Part shown: positions 24,642-34,226 of the stretch, one piece after another
How positions within the stretch are numbered: the stretch's first letter is position 1
How the letters are laid out: each line of letters opens with the position of its first letter
Assembly: GCA_012271065.1 (NCBI GenBank)
Contig: JAAXHE010000202.1
Span: forward strand, 1 to 37,393
Source: Candidatus Latescibacterota bacterium
GTDB taxonomy: Bacteria > Latescibacterota > UBA2968 > GCA-2709665
Length of the DNA: 37,393 nt
Direction: 5' to 3'
Notes under the pieces: model-generated
What the model was told of the DNA's origin: nothing
The model's database searches: none
Seen by the model: only the letters and a program-made list of their open reading frames with translations
Translations under genes and position numbers: made by a program

Positions 24642-27600
24642 TCACGCCGGAACCCGACCCGCCTGACCGTGACATTTCTTGTATTTTTTCCCGCTTCCGC
24701 ACGGACACGGGTCGTTTCTGCCCACCTTCTGCACCCGAATCGGACGTTGCCGGGGCGGCCCCCCTTCCGAAGTGGCCACGACGGTATCCGACATCGGCGG
24801 CGCCTCAACGCCGTGCGCGAATCCCATGCCGGTGGCATCCTGGTGCGTGAGCGAGACCCGCTGAGGCTGCCGGCTTCCGGGGCTTGTCAGTTCCTCTTCG
24901 ACCGGAATGCGAAAAAGGGTCTTCAATGTTTCACGGTTGATTTCGTCAAGGAGATCGACGAACATTTGAAACCCTTCACGCTTGTATTCGATCAGCGGGT
25001 CCTTTTGTCCGTATCCCCGCAGGCCGATGCCTTCCTTGAGGTCGTCCATCTCCCTGAGGTGGTCCTTCCACTTCTCATCGGTTACCCCCAAATAGACCAT
25101 TCGCTCGATGTCCCGCATCCTTCCCGCGCCGATCAGGCTCTCCCGGCGCCTGTACGCAGACCTGATTCCATCGAACAATTCATGCCTGAATCCATCCTCC
25201 TTCAGTTCGGGCAGCGCCTCGGGAGGCACTTCCGGGACCTGAAGGAAAATCTGGCGCAGGTCGCGATAGAGCCCGTCCAGATTCCAGTCCTCCTGGGTCC
25301 CTTCATCGGGAAGGTGGCTCTCGAACGAAGCGTTCACCACCTCCTCCATCTCTTCCTCGATCTGCTCGTAGATATTGTGCTGTTCCAGCGCGTGGCGGCG
25401 CCGATCGTATACGACCTCCCGCTGCTGGTTCATCACGTCGTCGTATTCCAGGAGATGTTTCCGCACCTCGAAATTCCGGGCTTCTACGCGCTTCTGCGCC
25501 CGCTCGATGGATCGGGTCACCATCCGGTGCTCGATCACCTCGCCGTCTTCGGCGCCCAGCCGGTCCATGATCCGGGCAATCCGCTCGGAGCCGAAGAGCC
25601 GCATGAGGTCGTCTTCCAGTGAGATGAAAAACCGTGAATTCCCGGGGTCGCCCTGCCGGCCGGCCCGTCCACGAAGCTGCCGGTCTATCCGTCTTGCCTC
25701 GTGCCGCTCGGTTCCGATGATATGCAGTCCGCAAGGAACCTCATCCCGGCAACCGTATTCTTCCAGGTGCGGGCACACCGGATGACCACCGTTGGTTCCG
25801 GGTATCAGCGCGCATTGATGGTCTTGCGGCGCCTTGACCACGCCATCGCCCAGTTTGATATCCGTACCTCGACCCGCCATATTCGTGGCAATGGTCACGG
25901 CGCGCGGCTGTCCGGCTCTGGCAACGATCTGGGCTTCCTGCTGGTTGTGACGTGCGTTGAGCACCGAGTGTTTAATCCCCTTGCGCTTCAACATGCGGGA
26001 TAACAACTCCGACATTTCGACGCTGATGGTACCCACGAGAACCGGCAGGCTCTTGTCGTTCAGCCGCTCTATCTCGTCCACGATGGCGTTATACTTCTCC
26101 CGTTTGGTTCTGAAGATCAGGTCTTCCGAATCGACCCGCCGTACAGGTTCGTTCGTAGGCATCACCACGACGTCCAGCTTGTAGATCTGAAACAGTTCCG
26201 CCGCCTCGGTTTCGGCAGTTCCCGTCATCCCCGCCAGTTTGTGGTACAATCGGAAGTAATTCTGCAGTGTAATTGTGGCAATCGTCTGGGTGTCCCGTTC
26301 CACCCTGACGCGCTCTTTCGCTTCCAGAGCCTGGTGCAAACCGTCCGCAAATCGCCGACCCGGCTGGGGACGACCCGTGAATTCGTCGACGATAATCACC
26401 TGGCCGCCATCCACGATATACCTTACATCCTTCTCATAAAGCGTATAGGCGACCAGAAGCTGTTGTACGCTGTGAATCGCCTCGCTCTTCCGGGCGTAGT
26501 CCTGATAGGCGTCATCCTGGGCTCTGGCCTTCTCGTCCGGCGCAAGCGCATCGTCCGCCTCGATTTCGCGCAGGACTTCATCCAGGTCCTGAAGCACGAA
26601 ATCGTCCGGCTTCCGGCTGATCTCAACCCGTCCCTTGTCGGTCAGGTCGATTACGTGGCTCTTCTCGTCCACGCTGAAGTAGAGGTCTTCGTCAATCTCG
26701 CCCATTCGTTTGTCACGCAGATAGTCGGCCTCAACCCGTTGGATCAGACGTTTGGTTCCCTCTTCCTGGAGTAATTTCATGAACCGCCGGTTCTTGGGCA
26801 TCCCCCGTTGAACCTGAAGTAGCCGGATACCCGCCTCGTATTCGTCCTCTTCAAGGACTTCCTCCGCTTCGTTCAGCGTTCCGGTTACCACCCGCGTCTG
26901 CGCACGGACCAACCGCTCCACCAGCGGCCGCATCTCATCGTACCGTTGATTGTCGGCCTCCGCCACCGCTCCTGAAATGATCAGCGGCGTCCTCGCTTCG
27001 TCGATCAGTATGCTGTCGGCCTCGTCGATTATCGCGAAATAATGTTCGCGCTGCATCAGGTCGTCCGGGCGTACCGCCATGTTGTCGTAAAGATAGTCGA
27101 ACCCGAACTGGTCCTTCGTGCCGTAGATGACGTCCGCCCTGTAGGCTTCCTGATGATCGCACTCCCGCAGACGGTACCCGCCCTCGCCATCCTCCTCCAT
27201 GAGATACGCGTCCGCCTCCATGGACCGATCCTGGATAATACCCACGCTCATCCCGAGAAAGAGATAGACGGGCCCCAGCCACATGGCGTCTCGTTTTGCG
27301 AGATAGGAGTTCACCGTAACGAGATGTACGCCCCGTCCCGTCAATCCGTTCAGATAAAGCGGCATTCCCGCGACGAGCGTCTTGCCCTCGCCGGTGGCCA
27401 TCTCGGCTATTTTTCCGTGGTGAAGCACGATACCGCCGAGCAGCTGTACGTCGTAAGGCGCCATATCCCAGACAATGGACTCACCGGCTCGCTCCCACTG
27501 TTTTCCGTCCGTTTTGAACCGGCGGCAAACCTCTTTGTAGACCGCGTATGCCTCCGGCAAGATTTCCTCCAGAGCTTCCGCCTCGAGTTCCCTGACTTCA

Positions 27601-27872
27601 CCCTCCAGTTCCGAGATTTCGTCCAGAAGCGAAGAGCGATCCATTTCCTCCTCGCTCTTCAACTCCTCCCGCATCCCATCGAGCTGTACCGTGTATTCTG
27701 ACGTCGCGTCCCGCAGCCTCTGCTTGAATTCGGCCGTCTTGCCGCGCAGGCTCGCTTCGGAAAGGGGAGCGTAAGACTCGCAATGCCCGTTGATTCTCTC
27801 GACCGTCGGCCAGAGTTTCTTCAGATCCCGATCGTACTTGGTCCCGAAGACTTTTTTGATCACGCCCATCAT
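24642..27872 (-). CDS. secA: Preprotein translocase ATPase SecA, long form
   Basis: The motor that drives preproteins through SecYEG. 1076 residues, clearly longer than E. coli SecA (901). Walker A is MATGEGKT (158-165); the second ATPase strand is [18 protein letters not shown] near 285; the helicase end is [24 protein letters not shown] (quoted in part as RQLRGRAG). The C-terminal zinc tail [14 protein letters not shown] binds SecB or ribosomes. Insertions include an acidic helical one near residues 65-105, one near 320-440, and a Cys-rich one before GLHIIGTE with four Cys ([21 protein letters not shown]). The ATG at 27872 overlaps the nusB stop in ATGA, which marks translational coupling. 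The long form resembles that of the Bacteroidota/Chlorobi group. Confidence 0.97.
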   Translation of the reverse strand: MMGVIKKVFGTKYDRDLKKLWPTVERINGHCESYAPLSEASLRGKTAEFKQRLRDATSEYTVQLDGMREELKSEEEMDRSSLLDEISELEGEVRELEAEALEEILPEAYAVYKEVCRRFKTDGKQWERAGESIVWDMAPYDVQLLGGIVLHHGKIAEMATGEGKTLVAGMPLYLNGLTGRGVHLVTVNSYLAKRDAMWLGPVYLFLGMSVGIIQDRSMEADAYLMEEDGEGGYRLRECDHQEAYRADVIYGTKDQFGFDYLYDNMAVRPDDLMQREHYFAIIDEADSILIDEARTPLIISGAVAEADNQRYDEMRPLVERLVRAQTRVVTGTLNEAEEVLEEDEYEAGIRLLQVQRGMPKNRRFMKLLQEEGTKRLIQRVEADYLRDKRMGEIDEDLYFSVDEKSHVIDLTDKGRVEISRKPDDFVLQDLDEVLREIEADDALAPDEKARAQDDAYQDYARKSEAIHSVQQLLVAYTLYEKDVRYIVDGGQVIIVDEFTGRPQPGRRFADGLHQALEAKERVRVERDTQTIATITLQNYFRLYHKLAGMTGTAETEAAELFQIYKLDVVVMPTNEPVRRVDSEDLIFRTKREKYNAIVDEIERLNDKSLPVLVGTISVEMSELLSRMLKRKGIKHSVLNARHNQQEAQIVARAGQPRAVTIATNMAGRGTDIKLGDGVVKAPQDHQCALIPGTNGGHPVCPHLEEYGCRDEVPCGLHIIGTERHEARRIDRQLRGRAGRQGDPGNSRFFISLEDDLMRLFGSERIARIMDRLGAEDGEVIEHRMVTRSIERAQKRVEARNFEVRKHLLEYDDVMNQQREVVYDRRRHALEQHNIYEQIEEEMEEVVNASFESHLPDEGTQEDWNLDGLYRDLRQIFLQVPEVPPEALPELKEDGFRHELFDGIRSAYRRRESLIGAGRMRDIERMVYLGVTDEKWKDHLREMDDLKEGIGLRGYGQKDPLIEYKREGFQMFVDLLDEINRETLKTLFRIPVEEELTSPGSRQPQRVSLTHQDATGMGFAHGVEAPPMSDTVVATSEGGPPRQRPIRVQKVGRNDPCPCGSGKKYKKCHGQAGRVPA

Positions 27873-28324
27873 AAGCTGTTATCCACCGATAATCGAAAAT
27901 CCACCGGTTTTTCGATGACTCCCTTCTGCCTGACCAGCGCATCCAGAATTCCGTTGATGAACGTAGGCGCCTTTTCCACGCTGTACCGCTTTGCGAGTTC
28001 AATCGCTTCGTTCATCGATACCTTGACCGGAATATTGTCGAATGCGAGCATTTCCGTTAGCGCCATCCACAGCAGGATCCGGTCGATCCTCGAGATGCGA
28101 TCCAGTGCCCAGTTTCTGGAAATTCCCTCTATCAGACCGTTCAGTTCTTCTTTGCGCGTCCAGGTCTCCCGCCCAAGCGCATGGGCGAATTCGGCAGCGG
28201 CGTCCGTCAACCCGGCGCGAAGCGCCACGGCATCGAGCGTCCGTTGTACGGGGTCTCCCGAACTCTCGCTCCAATACAGCGCCTGCAGCGCAACTTCACG
28301 GGCTTTTCGTCGAGAACCCGTCAT
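27869..28324 (-). CDS. nusB: Transcription antitermination factor NusB
   Basis: NusB binds boxA RNA with NusE/S10 and aids rRNA antitermination. The 151-residue protein has the expected all-helical pattern: [14 protein letters not shown] at the start, [18 protein letters not shown] in the middle, the [18 protein letters not shown] signature near residue 105 and FINGILDAL near the end. It overlaps ribH by 4 bp (ATGA) upstream and secA by 4 bp downstream. ribH-nusB is a common bacterial gene pair. Confidence 0.95.
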   Translation of the reverse strand: MTGSRRKAREVALQALYWSESSGDPVQRTLDAVALRAGLTDAAAEFAHALGRETWTRKEELNGLIEGISRNWALDRISRIDRILLWMALTEMLAFDNIPVKVSMNEAIELAKRYSVEKAPTFINGILDALVRQKGVIEKPVDFRLSVDNSL

Positions 28325-28800
28325 GCGTCTTCTTCGTTCAAGGATGCCAACAGATTTACCATCTCGACAGCGGCAAGGGCGACCTCCCATCCCTTGTTGC
28401 CGGCCTTGGTTCCCGCCCTTTCGATCGCCTGTTCGATCGTATCGGTTGTCAACACGCCAAAAAGACATGGCACACCCGACTCCAGCCCGACCGATGCAAT
28501 CCCCCTGGAGACCTCGTTGGCCACGTAATCGAAGTGGGGAGTACTCCCGCGAATCACGGCGCCCAGGCAGATCACCGCGTCGTAACGTCCGCTACGCGCC
28601 ATTTTCCCGGCCACCAGTGGAATCTCGAACGAACCCGGAACCCGGACCACATCGACATCTTCCGATTCGCCTCCATGTCGTCTAATGCAATCCTCCGCGC
28701 CTTCCAGCAACTGCTTGCTGACCAGGCCGTTGAATCGACTCACCACAATGCCGAATCGTTTGCCATCCGCGCGCAATCCACCTTCAATCGTTCTGGCCAT
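28321..28800 (-). CDS. ribH: 6,7-dimethyl-8-ribityllumazine synthase
   Basis: RibH condenses 5-amino-6-ribitylaminouracil with dihydroxybutanone phosphate, the step before riboflavin. The 159-residue protein shows [42 protein letters not shown] (with the catalytic His region) and [17 protein letters not shown] chose the ATG at 28800 because GGAGG lies just upstream; an ATG at 28821 lacks such a site. Its start lies inside the last codons of ribBA (17-bp overlap), and its stop overlaps the nusB start. Confidence 0.97.
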   Translation of the reverse strand: MARTIEGGLRADGKRFGIVVSRFNGLVSKQLLEGAEDCIRRHGGESEDVDVVRVPGSFEIPLVAGKMARSGRYDAVICLGAVIRGSTPHFDYVANEVSRGIASVGLESGVPCLFGVLTTDTIEQAIERAGTKAGNKGWEVALAAVEMVNLLASLNEEDA

Positions 28801-30058
28801 ACGTTTCCTCCGGGGAGCCATCGGCCAACTTCAGATCTTCTTCGTCAAATATGTGTCCCATCTTCTTCTGTTTGGTACGCAGATAACGGATATTCCACGG
28901 CGTCGATACAATCTTGACGGGGACCCGCTCCACGATTTCAATTCCATACGCCTCCAGCCCCACCCGCTTGGCGGGGTTGTTGGTGATCAACCGGGCTTTC
29001 CTGACGCCAAGGTCCAACAGAATCTGCGCGCCGATGCCGTAATCCCGTTCGTCCATCTTGAAACCGAGCTTCAAATTCGCCTCTACGGTATCGTAGCCTT
29101 CTTCCTGAAGCTGGTATGCGTTGATCTTTGCGCGCAAGCCGATGCCACGGCCCTCCTGCCTCATGTAGACAACCGCGCCACGACCCTCCCGCTCGATCAT
29201 TTCGATCGCCGAATGCAGATTCGTGCAGCAGTCGCACCTCAGCGACCCGAATGCGTCGCCCGTGAGACACTCGGAGTGCATCCGCACCAATACCGGATCT
29301 TCTGCTGTCAGCGTTCCCTTGGTCAGCGCCACGTGATCCCGCCTGTCGACTTCGCTATCGTAGAGATGAAGCTTGAACTCGCCGAACCGGGTGGGGAGGC
29401 GGACCGTCTCCAGACACTCGACCAGCTTTTCCGAACGGCGCCGGTACGCAATCAGATCGCGGATCGTAATGATCCTCAGGCTGAACTTCCCGGCCATTTC
29501 GACAAGCTGCGGCAGCCGCGCCATCGTCCCGTCGGGATTCAGGATTTCGCACAGGACGCCGGCAGGATAGAGACCCGCGAGCCGCGCCAGGTCCACAGTC
29601 GCCTCCGTGTGCCCGGCCCGCCGTAACACACCTCCCGGACGGGCGGATAAAGGAAAGACGTGGCCGGGTCTGGCAAAATCGGGAGGCCGGGCGTCCGGAT
29701 CCGCAAATCGCTGAATTGTAACCGCACGATCCTGCGCCGAGATCCCGGTCGTTGTGCCCTCAACCGCGTCGATGCTGACCGTGAAAGGGGTTCCATGCAA
29801 CGCGGTATTCTTGCCCACCATCATCTCCAGTTCCAACTCCTGCAACCGTTCCGGCGTTGCCGGCAGACAGACCAGCCCGCGCCCGTGAAGAGCCATGAAG
29901 TTGATGATCTCAGGCGTGACTTTTTCCGCCGCCGTGATCAGATCCCCCTCGTTTTCACGGTCCTCATCGTCCACGACAATCACGAGCTTGCCCGCCCGGA
30001 TGTCGTCCAGCGCTTCCTCGATGGACGCGATATGGAATCCGTCGTCGACCTCAGACAT
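28784..30058 (-). CDS. ribBA: Bifunctional DHBP synthase/GTP cyclohydrolase II
   Basis: A 424-residue fusion of the two entry enzymes of riboflavin synthesis. The N-terminal half makes 3,4-dihydroxy-2-butanone 4-phosphate from ribulose 5-phosphate ([11 protein letters not shown] near residue 30, [18 protein letters not shown] near 140). The C-terminal half opens GTP ([19 protein letters not shown] zinc motif with its three Cys, [24 protein letters not shown]). Both active sites look complete. GGGAG lies upstream of the ATG at 30058. It is followed by ribH with an overlap and preceded by ribE with a 59-bp gap. Confidence 0.97.
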   Translation of the reverse strand: MSEVDDGFHIASIEEALDDIRAGKLVIVVDDEDRENEGDLITAAEKVTPEIINFMALHGRGLVCLPATPERLQELELEMMVGKNTALHGTPFTVSIDAVEGTTTGISAQDRAVTIQRFADPDARPPDFARPGHVFPLSARPGGVLRRAGHTEATVDLARLAGLYPAGVLCEILNPDGTMARLPQLVEMAGKFSLRIITIRDLIAYRRRSEKLVECLETVRLPTRFGEFKLHLYDSEVDRRDHVALTKGTLTAEDPVLVRMHSECLTGDAFGSLRCDCCTNLHSAIEMIEREGRGAVVYMRQEGRGIGLRAKINAYQLQEEGYDTVEANLKLGFKMDERDYGIGAQILLDLGVRKARLITNNPAKRVGLEAYGIEIVERVPVKIVSTPWNIRYLRTKQKKMGHIFDEEDLKLADGSPEETYGQND

Positions 30059-30117
30059 GAAGTGCCGCTCCCGGCGAAGTAAAAGTTAAAGACGTACTGG
30101 TCCAGGTTGCGCGGTTC

Positions 30118-30771
30118 TCACGAAACCCCTTCTCTTTCGCTTCCAATCCCCACGTTCCGCAACGTCGCCAGATTTCCGTTCTCCGTGCGGCCGGTAAGTC
30201 TTTCCAGGTACCGCGCGACCAGGTCGACCTCCAGATTGACCGCGTCGCCGACCCGGCGTTCGCCGATCGTCGTGGCTTCCATCGTATGCGGAATGACCGT
30301 CACCGTAAAGTCTCGTGCACCGGCGGACACAATCGTCAGACTGATCCCGTCTACGGCGATCGATCCCTTGTCGGCCAGATACGCGGCGAGTTCGGCCTGC
30401 ATCCCAATCCGGAACACCATGTTGTCCGCCCAACGTCTGCATTCCAGCACCCTGCCCATCCCATCCACATGACCGGCGACCAGATGGCCACCCAGGCGAT
30501 CCGACAGCTTCATCGACCGTTCCAGATTCACCCTGTCTCCCGTTTTCAGCCTTCCAAGGGTCGTTCGTTCCAGGGTCTCCGAGACGGACTCGAACGAAAA
30601 CGCCCGGCGCTCCGCTTCGACAACGGTGTGGCAGGCGCCGTCGATGGATATGCTGTCGCCGATTGAGACATCCTCCAGCACACGCTTCGCTTCCACCGTC
30701 GTTCGCTGATACCCCTTCCGCCTCTGAATCGCGCGCACCAGCCCCACTTCCTCGACAATCCCCGTAAACAT
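30118..30771 (-). CDS. ribE: Riboflavin synthase alpha subunit
   Basis: Converts two molecules of 6,7-dimethyl-8-ribityllumazine to riboflavin. The 217-residue protein has the two tandem lumazine-binding barrels: MFTGIVEEVG at the start with SIDGACHTVV in the first, then GGHLVAGHVDG and AVDGISLTIV in the second. AAGGA is well spaced for the ATG at 30771; the ATG at 30780 abuts that site and is unlikely. It is part of the ribD-ribE-ribBA-ribH order known from many bacteria (called ribC in some species). Confidence 0.96.
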   Translation of the reverse strand: MFTGIVEEVGLVRAIQRRKGYQRTTVEAKRVLEDVSIGDSISIDGACHTVVEAERRAFSFESVSETLERTTLGRLKTGDRVNLERSMKLSDRLGGHLVAGHVDGMGRVLECRRWADNMVFRIGMQAELAAYLADKGSIAVDGISLTIVSAGARDFTVTVIPHTMEATTIGERRVGDAVNLEVDLVARYLERLTGRTENGNLATLRNVGIGSEREGVS

Positions 30772-30859
30772 CGAGACCATCCTTTCGCGGGCCTCGTGGA
30801 CTCAACAAACCGGAGCCGTGCCGGACAAAGGATCCGGGGCTGCCGTCCCGGCGCCCGGT

Positions 30860-31960
30860 TCATGTAGCCCGCGGCAGAACGGCATCGCCCTTCAACCGTG
30901 CCGTGTAGAACAAGTCGCGGCCGGTCCAATCCACGGCGACCTCATTCAGAAGAATCGCATCGGCCATTCTTGTAATTCCCAGGTCGCCCACCGACTCAAC
31001 CCCTTTTCCCAGAATCGCCGGGGCGATAAACACCGCCAGGCGGTCGACCAACCGGTCGCGCATCGCCGAAGCAGCCACCGTGCCCCCACCTTCGATCAAC
31101 ACGTGGGTTATGCCTTCGGCGCCCGCCCGGGAAAGTACGTCCCGAAGCATGGGCCTTCCATCCTTTGGCAGACAGACCCATACGCGCGCGCCGCGCTCCT
31201 CCATCGCTTCGATTTTTTTTTTTGAAACCCCGTGCGCGGCGGCGAGAATCAACGCCTCCCCGTCGAATATCTTTGCGTCTCTTGAAATCTCAAGGCGACT
31301 GTCCAGCACGATTTTTGCCGGATCGGGACCGTCCACGCGCCGAACCGACAGCGCCGGATCGTCCGCGTCGACAGTCCCCCGACCGACCAGGACAGCGGAC
31401 GCTTCAGCACGCAGCCCGTGGGCCTTGACTCTGGACGCGCCAGACGAAATCCATTTCGACTCGCCCGAAGTCGTCGCGATCCGACCGTCGAGGGTCTGCG
31501 CCAGCTTCAGGGTGACGAATGGAAAGCCCGTTGTGCGGTGTTTTACGTAAGCCTCGTTCAGCCGACGCGCCTCTTCCTCAAGTACGCCAACCTCCACCCG
31601 TACACCGGCCTCCCGCAACCTGTCGATGCCTCTGCCGGAAACCCGTCGGTCCGGGTCCACCATGCCGCATACGACCCTCGCAACCCCTCTTTTGATCAAC
31701 AAATCGACACACGGCGGCGTACGGCCGGTATGGGCGCAAGGTTCGAGGGTCACGTACAGCGTAACATCGGGGGTTCCGTCGGCCAACCCTTCAAGCGCGT
31801 ATACCTCCGCGTGCGGTTTTCCGGATTCAGGGTAATACCCCTTTCCAACAACCTGCCCGTCCCGAACCGCCACCGCACCCACCAGAGCGCCGTCCCGTAC
31901 CCGACCGCGTCCATTTTCAGCCAGCGACAACGCCAGCCTCATATAGTCCACATCCGTCAT
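30860..31960 (-). CDS. ribD: Bifunctional pyrimidine deaminase/reductase RibD
   Basis: RibD deaminates and then reduces the pyrimidine intermediate after GTP opening. The 366-residue protein has a zinc deaminase domain with H50-A-E52 and the PCAHTGRTPPC motif (C75, C84), and a reductase domain starting near KLAQTLDGRIAT, with LIEGGGTVAAS for NADPH binding. The usual 'NP' before VGAV is replaced by AL (residues 22-30). AGGT lies before the ATG at 31960. It opens the rib gene group, yet no FMN riboswitch is seen in the 48 bp upstream. Confidence 0.96.
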   Translation of the reverse strand: MTDVDYMRLALSLAENGRGRVRDGALVGAVAVRDGQVVGKGYYPESGKPHAEVYALEGLADGTPDVTLYVTLEPCAHTGRTPPCVDLLIKRGVARVVCGMVDPDRRVSGRGIDRLREAGVRVEVGVLEEEARRLNEAYVKHRTTGFPFVTLKLAQTLDGRIATTSGESKWISSGASRVKAHGLRAEASAVLVGRGTVDADDPALSVRRVDGPDPAKIVLDSRLEISRDAKIFDGEALILAAAHGVSKKKIEAMEERGARVWVCLPKDGRPMLRDVLSRAGAEGITHVLIEGGGTVAASAMRDRLVDRLAVFIAPAILGKGVESVGDLGITRMADAILLNEVAVDWTGRDLFYTARLKGDAVLPRAT

Positions 31961-32008
31961 ATACTGACCTGTATCGCCGGGAAGGTGAAACGCAAAGCGT
32001 GGACGGCC

Positions 32009-34078
32009 TTATTTAAGATCGATCGTCGCTGTGCCCACGCCCACGTTGCCCAGCGCGTCGGTCGCACGTACGACGACCGTATATTCTCCCGCCGCCAGAT
32101 CCTGGATTTCGAAAAGCAAGGTCTCCGTCCTGGAGTCGAAAATACGATCAACAGGAAAGATCACCTTCCATTCACCTGAATTCACAGCATAGGCCGCACT
32201 CCAGAGCGGGCTCGCAGCGTCGTTCAGCGATCCCTGGACCTGTACTGACCCGCCCGCCCGCCGTATCTGCAGCACCACGGAGGGCGGTGTGTGGTCAAGA
32301 TCGAACGGCTGGCTGACCATCTCGCCAACCAGCGCGAGTTCCTCCGGATTGGTCAACCTGTCCGACGCCACCACGCGGACCAGCATCGTCCCCTCGGGCG
32401 CGGACTCGGTATGCCACTCGTAGGAATTGGTGCGGAGATCTTCTTTCAGCAGTTTCCAATTCTTCTCGGGCAGACCCCGATAGTACACCGTGTACACCAG
32501 CGCGTCGTTATTCGCGTCTTCCGCTTTCCATGCGATCCGCCAGACGCCTTTCGAGTTACCCGGCGCGTTTCGGCCTTTTCCCGTGTCCTTTGGCGCAGCT
32601 CCGTTACCCTGGGCCTCAATGGGCGAGGCGACGAGTGCGAGGACCCGCGGGCCCATGTTTTCCTGGAGTCCCACAAGACTCACCTCGCGAATCGTGGGTG
32701 TGGTCGCGCCCGCCTCCGATCTCAACTCGGCCCGATACTGCAGGAACCTGGCGGGCGGACTGTGTATCTGTCCCCCCTGGGAGACCGAAGACCATTCACT
32801 CCAGGTGTTGTCCGGTTTCTCGCTGTTTCCCGAACGGGTTTCGAATTGAATGGAAGCATCCGGGGCGGGTTGTGAATCCCAGGTGATCTTACCCCATCCG
32901 GATACGAGGTGAAAATCCCTCACCCTGGATTCCAGCCTGCCTTCGCGCGCGTACGCCATGCCCAACCGATACACTTTCCCGCCTCCCGCGGTTCCCAGCC
33001 AGAAATCCCCGGACTCGGACCTGCAGAACGCCCACGGTTGTATGTCTTTCAGGCGGGTCAGCAGCGTGGCCCGGCCGGACAGGTCCACGCGATAGATGCT
33101 CCCCCTGTCTCCCGTCAGCACCGTAATGTCCCGATCGTCCGCATGCAATGCCAGAAGCATCGGCTCGTCCACCGCCCAGAGACGCTCCGTCGCACCCGAT
33201 GGACGTATCGCATAAAGCACGGAACCCTGTTGGGAGGCTGAGGACCCCTGGCCCTTTGCGGTTTGCTGGGATCCACCCTTTCCGCCCCCTTTGGAACGCC
33301 TGGACATTGCACCCGCGAACAGGACCCCATTTGGTCCCATCGCCAGGGCGCGGATTTCATCTTCCGACGCGTCGTACAGTACTTCCACTTCTCCTATTGC
33401 GTTTACACGGTAGACGAGCCCGCTCTGGTCCGTGCCGGCGTACATCTGGCCGTGGGCGTCCCGAATCAGCGACACCACATTGTGGTCATCGCTTTGATAG
33501 ACTTCGTCAACTTCTCCGGCCCTGGAGATACGCAGGATGCGCCCGTGTCTGCCGCCGGTGGCTGCGTACAGGCCTCCCTTTCCGTCCACAGCCAGCGCCC
33601 AGACGTGTTCGTCTCCGGTTCGACAGAACGTCTCAGGTTCTTTGCCCGGAATAATCCGGTATACAATCCCATCCGGTGATGAGCCGGCATAAAGTATCCC
33701 GTCCGTTCCGACGGCAAGACTGAAGATGGCCACTTCGGGAGAGTCGAAGAGGAGCGTGGGCTCTCCGGAGCCATCAAATGCAAAGATCTTTGCGCCATTG
33801 CCCGTTGCAATATACAGACGACCGCCTCGCCCCTCCGCGAGCGCCCACACGAATTCTTCTCCCGTATTCGCCGCAGCCTGCAATTCGGGCGCCAGCAACA
33901 CTGCGCCTTCTCTCGTTATTGAGACGCCGTCGGCTTCGCCCCTGGCGAAAGCTTTCTGCGAGTGGTCCCGCCACACGATCGGCTCGACGCCGTCCGCTGA
34001 AATCGGGAGGCAGTTGAGAACGATGCAGAGGCTTATCAGCATAATCCGGTTGATCACATTTCCGTTTTCCCGATCCAA
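32009..34078 (-). CDS. Secreted beta-propeller protein with C-terminal beta-sandwich domains
   Basis: A 689-residue exported protein with a hydrophobic signal segment (about residues 12-28, ending in SADG). Residues about 70-390 hold repeated propeller blades, each of form 'x-WALA-x-G-x-LY-x-A-T-x-x-G-x-I-x-R-I' (for instance VWALAVDGKGGLYAATGG and VVSLIRDAHGQMYAGTD). A low-complexity Gly/Ser/Gln/Lys insert lies near 265-290. Residues about 400-480 look like a laminin-G/sugar-binding-like region (WSEWSS), and two Ig/FN3-like domains follow. The start is TTG at 34078: AGGAG lies 9 nt upstream, and no ATG is as well placed. It lies between the S55 peptidase and ribD genes. The ligand is unknown; cell-surface binding is inferred. 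Confidence 0.8.
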   Translation of the reverse strand: MDRENGNVINRIMLISLCIVLNCLPISADGVEPIVWRDHSQKAFARGEADGVSITREGAVLLAPELQAAANTGEEFVWALAEGRGGRLYIATGNGAKIFAFDGSGEPTLLFDSPEVAIFSLAVGTDGILYAGSSPDGIVYRIIPGKEPETFCRTGDEHVWALAVDGKGGLYAATGGRHGRILRISRAGEVDEVYQSDDHNVVSLIRDAHGQMYAGTDQSGLVYRVNAIGEVEVLYDASEDEIRALAMGPNGVLFAGAMSRRSKGGGKGGSQQTAKGQGSSASQQGSVLYAIRPSGATERLWAVDEPMLLALHADDRDITVLTGDRGSIYRVDLSGRATLLTRLKDIQPWAFCRSESGDFWLGTAGGGKVYRLGMAYAREGRLESRVRDFHLVSGWGKITWDSQPAPDASIQFETRSGNSEKPDNTWSEWSSVSQGGQIHSPPARFLQYRAELRSEAGATTPTIREVSLVGLQENMGPRVLALVASPIEAQGNGAAPKDTGKGRNAPGNSKGVWRIAWKAEDANNDALVYTVYYRGLPEKNWKLLKEDLRTNSYEWHTESAPEGTMLVRVVASDRLTNPEELALVGEMVSQPFDLDHTPPSVVLQIRRAGGSVQVQGSLNDAASPLWSAAYAVNSGEWKVIFPVDRIFDSRTETLLFEIQDLAAGEYTVVVRATDALGNVGVGTATIDLK

Positions 34079-34226
34079 CAGTCTGATCTCCTATCCTTCC
34101 GAATCGTCCGTTCCCGCCGGTTGTCCTTGCCGGGCCGATTGCGGTCCATTCGCACCGGGAGCGCCGATCGCGTCCGCGAAGGGCTCCCAACGCCCGGGCG
34201 TCCGGAAGCGGCGATCCCGGGATCAC

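Noticed and set aside
24669..25622. A 317-codon plus-strand open frame
   Set aside because: Antisense of secA, with no motifs of its own.
30860..32008. Search for an FMN riboswitch before ribD
   Set aside because: Only 48 bp separate ribD from the upstream gene, and I found no RFN-type conserved segments there.
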